Shown here one piece after another: positions 35,345 through 37,206 of a DNA stretch of 37,206 nucleotides (its first letter is position 1; each line of letters begins with the position of its first letter). The notes under the pieces are model-generated. The model made no database searches. It was not told the origin of the DNA and saw nothing but the letters and a program-made list of their open reading frames with translations. The stretch comes from Gemmatimonadota bacterium (GTDB lineage Bacteria > Gemmatimonadota > Gemmatimonadetes > Longimicrobiales > Gaopeijiaceae), in the NCBI GenBank assembly GCA_007132965.1, contig SLNQ01000168.1, positions 1-37,206 on the forward strand, read 5' to 3'. A program made the position numbers and the translations under genes.

Positions 35345-36363
35345 CCCAGCTCGAACCCTGGGCGCTGGCGGCGGGCCTCGGCATTGCCGCGGCGCTGGCT
35401 CCCTGGGCCACGGTGCTGATTCTGGGTGCCCTGGCGGCCCTGTCCCAGGGGGTCGCGGAGGTCCCTGGCGATCTTCGGGGGCTGGGCTCCGCCTGGGTGC
35501 TGATCCCCACCCTGGCGCTGGCCATCGTGGCCATGTTGGTCCACACCCGTCTGCTGGCCTGGGGAGTCTGGGAGCTTCTGCACATTCCGGTCCGACTGGT
35601 GCTGCCACCGCTTCTGCTGCTGCTGGCCCTCAGTGGCCCGCCGGGAGGACCCCGCGCGGATCCGCCGGAACTGGGCGGGGCTGTCCTCCTGACCCTGGCG
35701 GCCTCGGTGCTGGTGGTACTCCTCCGTTGGGGGTGGACCATATCGTGCGAGGCCATGGGTCGCCGGGCTCCCCACGAGTCGGTTCGGGGCGCAGCGCTCC
35801 TGGCACTGGTGGCCGCCGGCCTCACCCTGGCCCTGGTTCTTCAGCCCGTTCCCACCGGTGCCGTGGTCGTGGTCCTGGCGGGGGCGGCCGTATTTTCCAG
35901 CGGCCCGGCCCTCAGGGTGGCTCCCATGGCTCCCCGCCTGGTCCAGGGGCTGGCGACGGCTCTGGGCGGGCAAGCGGGGTGGCAGGTCGGCAGCGGCCTT
36001 CCCCGGTGGCTTCGGGACGGAGGACAGGACGGATGGAACCCGGGCCCCGATGTCAGGGGTACTCCGGCGATCCTGTCCCCCGAAGGTGGGGATGGCGAGC
36101 TCCGCGCCGGGTGGCTGGTGGTGCGCCGCGGCGCACCGACGTTTCTGTTCCGGAGCCCGGCCCGCGTCTGGGAGGTGGACCTGGCCGAGGCCGTTCCCTG
36201 GTGGGACGGCACCGAAGCGGACGGCCCGCCCAGTCGCCTGCTCCAACGGATTCGCCTCGTACACCAGGACCGGAGAGTAATCCTGGCCACGTCCCGAGGA
36301 GGCCCGCCGACAGATCGGCTCCGGTCCGAGTTCGGGTCCGGATCCGGAGTGACGAACCTTTGA
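35341..36363 (+). CDS. Uncharacterised multi-pass membrane protein, last gene of the ketosynthase operon
   Basis: Roughly 6 TM segments then a soluble C-terminal domain; GTGA overlap with the ketosynthase gene. Confidence 0.65.
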   Translation: MTQLEPWALAAGLGIAAALAPWATVLILGALAALSQGVAEVPGDLRGLGSAWVLIPTLALAIVAMLVHTRLLAWGVWELLHIPVRLVLPPLLLLLALSGPPGGPRADPPELGGAVLLTLAASVLVVLLRWGWTISCEAMGRRAPHESVRGAALLALVAAGLTLALVLQPVPTGAVVVVLAGAAVFSSGPALRVAPMAPRLVQGLATALGGQAGWQVGSGLPRWLRDGGQDGWNPGPDVRGTPAILSPEGGDGELRAGWLVVRRGAPTFLFRSPARVWEVDLAEAVPWWDGTEADGPPSRLLQRIRLVHQDRRVILATSRGGPPTDRLRSEFGSGSGVTNL

Positions 36364-36387
36364 CTCTTTCAACTTCGGGTTTATACT
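36360..36387 (+). promoter_or_regulatory. Candidate promoter for the RpoD-like sigma gene
   Basis: TTGACT (36360-36365), N16, TATACT (36382-36387), in an AT-rich island; -35 contains the stop codon of the preceding gene. Confidence 0.6.
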
Positions 36388-36532
36388 TTTTTACGTTTCT
36401 GTCGAAAGAATCCGGTGCACCCCCCATCGCTGCGCCGTTTTCATCCGGCCCCGCGGGTCGGAATAGATCCTCGTCCCATGGCGGTATCCATGATCTTCAC
36501 CAACCCTCAGCCACACGAGTAGCGCAGAACGT

Positions 36533-37206
36533 ATGTTCTCCTCTTCTCGCGGTTTGGATTCTTTCGACCAGTACCTGCAGGACGTCGAGAAATACCCCCT
36601 CATTCAGGATCCCGAGGAAGAGCGGGCCCTGGCCCGTCGGGCCCGGGCCGGCGACAAGGAGGCGGCCGAACGACTGGTGACCGCCAACCTTCGGTTCGTG
36701 ATCTCGTACGTAAAGAAGTACCAGGGCCGGGGTCTCGGACTGGCCGAGCTGGTCTGCATCGGTAACGAGGGACTCCTGAAGGCCGTCAAGAAGTTCGATC
36801 CGGACAAGGGAGTGAAGTTCATCTCCTACGCCGTCTGGTGGATCCGACAGACGGTGCTCCAGGCCCTGGCCGAGCAGACCCGATCAGTGCGCATTCCCCT
36901 GAACCAGAACTCCAACCTGGCCCGCCTGTCGCGCACCGACACGGCGCTGACCCAGCAGCTGGGCCGTTCGCCCACCGACCAGGAAATCGCCGAGGAGATG
37001 GACGAGCCCGTGGACACCATCCGGGCGCTCAGGCGAGTGGCGGCCAGCGAGCTGTCGCTGGACGCACCCATCGACCGGAGCGACCGCGACAGCGCCTCCT
37101 TCGGCGAGCGTTTCGCCGGCCTGAACTCCGAGGACATCGAGGAGGACGTGGAGGCGCTGGCTCGCCGGGATTTCCTCGAGAGCATGTTCGAGGACTACCT
37201 CACCGA
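36533..37206 (+). CDS. rpoD: RpoD-like RNA polymerase sigma factor, partial at right window edge
   Basis: MFSSSRGLDSFDQYLQDVEKYPLIQDPEEERALARRARAGDKEAAERLVTANLRFVISYVKKYQGRGLGLAELVCIGNEGLLKAVKKFDPDKGVKFISYAVWWIRQTVLQALAEQTRSVRIPLNQNSNLARLSR; no stop before the window end, so missing from the ORF track. Confidence 0.92.
   Translation, partial: MFSSSRGLDSFDQYLQDVEKYPLIQDPEEERALARRARAGDKEAAERLVTANLRFVISYVKKYQGRGLGLAELVCIGNEGLLKAVKKFDPDKGVKFISYAVWWIRQTVLQALAEQTRSVRIPLNQNSNLARLSRTDTALTQQLGRSPTDQEIAEEMDEPVDTIRALRRVAASELSLDAPIDRSDRDSASFGERFAGLNSEDIEEDVEALARRDFLESMFEDYLT

Noticed and set aside
35205-36680. 491-aa plus-strand Gly/Pro/Arg-rich ORF over the end of the ketosynthase and the membrane protein
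   Set aside because: Frame-shifted shadow of real genes, with composition typical of off-frame GC-rich DNA.
1-37206. tRNA genes, rRNA genes, CRISPR arrays, prophage or IS transposases
   Set aside because: I saw no tRNA T-loop/cloverleaf candidates, no regular repeat-spacer pattern and no transposase or phage motifs. This was a by-eye scan; tRNAscan-SE and a CRISPR finder would be decisive.

Overview
High-GC bacterial chromosomal window, densely packed with protein-coding genes. The gene content and style suggest Gemmatimonadota or a related lineage, but this is an inference. I see no rRNA, tRNA, CRISPR array or intact mobile element. About 31 genes are supportable. They include a partial ABC transporter N-terminus (1-131, minus) and a partial RpoD-like sigma factor running off the right edge (36533-37206, plus), both absent from the ORF track. 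Main blocks: EamA transporter, a HATPase-only sensor protein, CoA-binding protein and peroxiredoxin; a PDH-E1alpha-like gene; an ECF sigma/PspA-like/small membrane protein stretch; M20 peptidase and trpE; a stop/start-overlapping cassette (flavin reductase, membrane-anchored spermidine-synthase-like protein, fused SbcD/SbcC-like protein); a lipoprotein plus BtuFCD-like importer; rsgA; a group-2 sigma factor; an HD hydrolase; a short UvrC/Cho-like nuclease; an EVE protein; M24 peptidase, pckA and malic enzyme; and an overlapping operon of Omp85 barrel, methyltransferase, FAD oxidoreductase, SRPBCC cyclase, ketosynthase and membrane protein. Strongest leads: (1) a single-chain SbcD-zinc hook-half SbcC protein with degenerate nuclease and ATPase motifs; (2) the Omp85-headed polyketide-like operon; (3) a perfect 21-bp dispersed repeat in the trpE leader and at the malic enzyme/pckA junction; (4) three promoter-like -35 boxes (TTGAxx) that each contain the TGA stop codon of the preceding gene.
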